Of a stretch of 23,012 nucleotides of DNA, positions 22,745 through 23,012 are shown piece by piece. The position numbers and the translations under genes are program-made. Origin of the DNA: Pseudopelobacter sp964601865. GTDB lineage: Bacteria; Desulfobacterota; Desulfuromonadia; Geobacterales; Pseudopelobacteraceae. The notes under the pieces are model-generated. The model did not search any database, was not told the DNA's origin, and saw only the letters and a list, made by a program, of their open reading frames with translations. Where the stretch lies: positions 1-23,012 of the forward strand of contig CAZRPI010000052.1 of the NCBI GenBank assembly GCA_964601865.1, written 5' to 3'. Every line of letters starts with the position of its first letter. The stretch's first letter is position 1.

Positions 22745-23012
22745 CTACTTCGATGAGATCACGAATTCGTCACGGCGGTTTTGGGACCATGCCGTCTCGT
22801 CGTGACCCTGATCAGCCGGCTTTTCCTTGCCATAGCTTATGATGGACAACCGTTTTTCGGAAACACCCATGTTAGTCATGTATTTTTTTGCTGCTCTGGC
22901 GCGACGTTCACCCAGGGCCAGGTTGTATTCGCTCGAACCACGCTCGTCGCAGTTCCCCTCTGTTGATTGCCAGATTAACCTGACTTCCATTTGCTGATTA
23001 TTTTGACTATTT
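22745..23012 (-). CDS. pal: Peptidoglycan-associated lipoprotein Pal (3' part)
   Basis: The C-terminal 88 or so codons of an OmpA-like domain, continuing beyond the window edge. Diagnostic Pal residues are 'EGNCDERGSSEYNLALGERRA', 'SIISYGKEKPA' and 'NRRDEFVI'; this domain binds diaminopimelate of peptidoglycan. The Asp and Arg of the peptidoglycan-binding site ('NLALGERRA') are present. The part just before EGNCDERG ('MEVRLIWQST') is less like other Pal proteins. The stop is TAG at 22745. It heads a minus-strand group with the TPR and TolA-like genes. Confidence 0.92.
   Translation of the reverse strand, partial: NSQNNQQMEVRLIWQSTEGNCDERGSSEYNLALGERRARAAKKYMTNMGVSEKRLSIISYGKEKPADQGHDETAWSQNRRDEFVISSK

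Overview
The window is moderately GC-rich bacterial DNA that reads like a chromosome fragment of an anaerobic Deltaproteobacterium, most likely of the Geobacter group. This placement is inferred from protein style: a cysteine-rich double-cluster ferredoxin, an HD-GYP protein, a B12-type radical SAM protein, a TolA/TPR/Pal envelope cluster and TTG starts. It is a draft scaffold with two 100-N gaps (16651-16750 and 18498-18597), each inside a membrane-protein gene.

Layout. 1-82: 3' end of a tRNA (probably Pro) and its terminator. 240-5411: a lipid-type block with a YghO/bacterial-ceramide-synthase-like GNAT acyltransferase on +, convergent with a minus-strand run of radical SAM/B12 protein, serine-palmitoyltransferase-like alpha-oxoamine synthase and a short-chain dehydrogenase. 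5982-9096 (+): cysteine-rich 4Fe-4S protein, HD-GYP protein, DUF1810 protein. 9157-12671 (-): a small exported helical-repeat protein, an exported transglutaminase-like protein, and a membrane protein with two L7/L12-like domains and a zinc ribbon. 12864-13376 (+): Nudix hydrolase. 13412-15510: divergent LysR regulator and YeiH-family transporter. 15530-15688: remnant of an IS3-type OrfA. 15733-18258 (+): Kef-type cation/proton antiporter with RCK domains (interrupted by a gap) and a two-CBS protein. 18446-23012 (-): ClC protein (interrupted by a gap), TolA/TonB-like protein, a protein of about 15 TPRs, and the 3' part of pal.

The most interesting region is 240-3786. The oxoamine synthase carries serine-palmitoyltransferase hallmarks, the SDR has a complete catalytic tetrad and could act as a 3-ketosphinganine reductase, and the convergent acyltransferase belongs to the family that contains bacterial ceramide synthase. 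Together they could make a dihydroceramide-like lipid, with the radical SAM protein as a possible tailoring enzyme. The pathway is known in other bacteria; its presence here, and the radical SAM partner, are inferences.

Intergenic DNA is rich in imperfect inverted repeats. Several share the word CACGGAT/ATCCGTG, and a related roughly 60-bp repeat lies on both sides of the radical SAM gene. These are probably small dispersed repeats. No CRISPR array, rRNA gene, complete insertion sequence or phage was seen.
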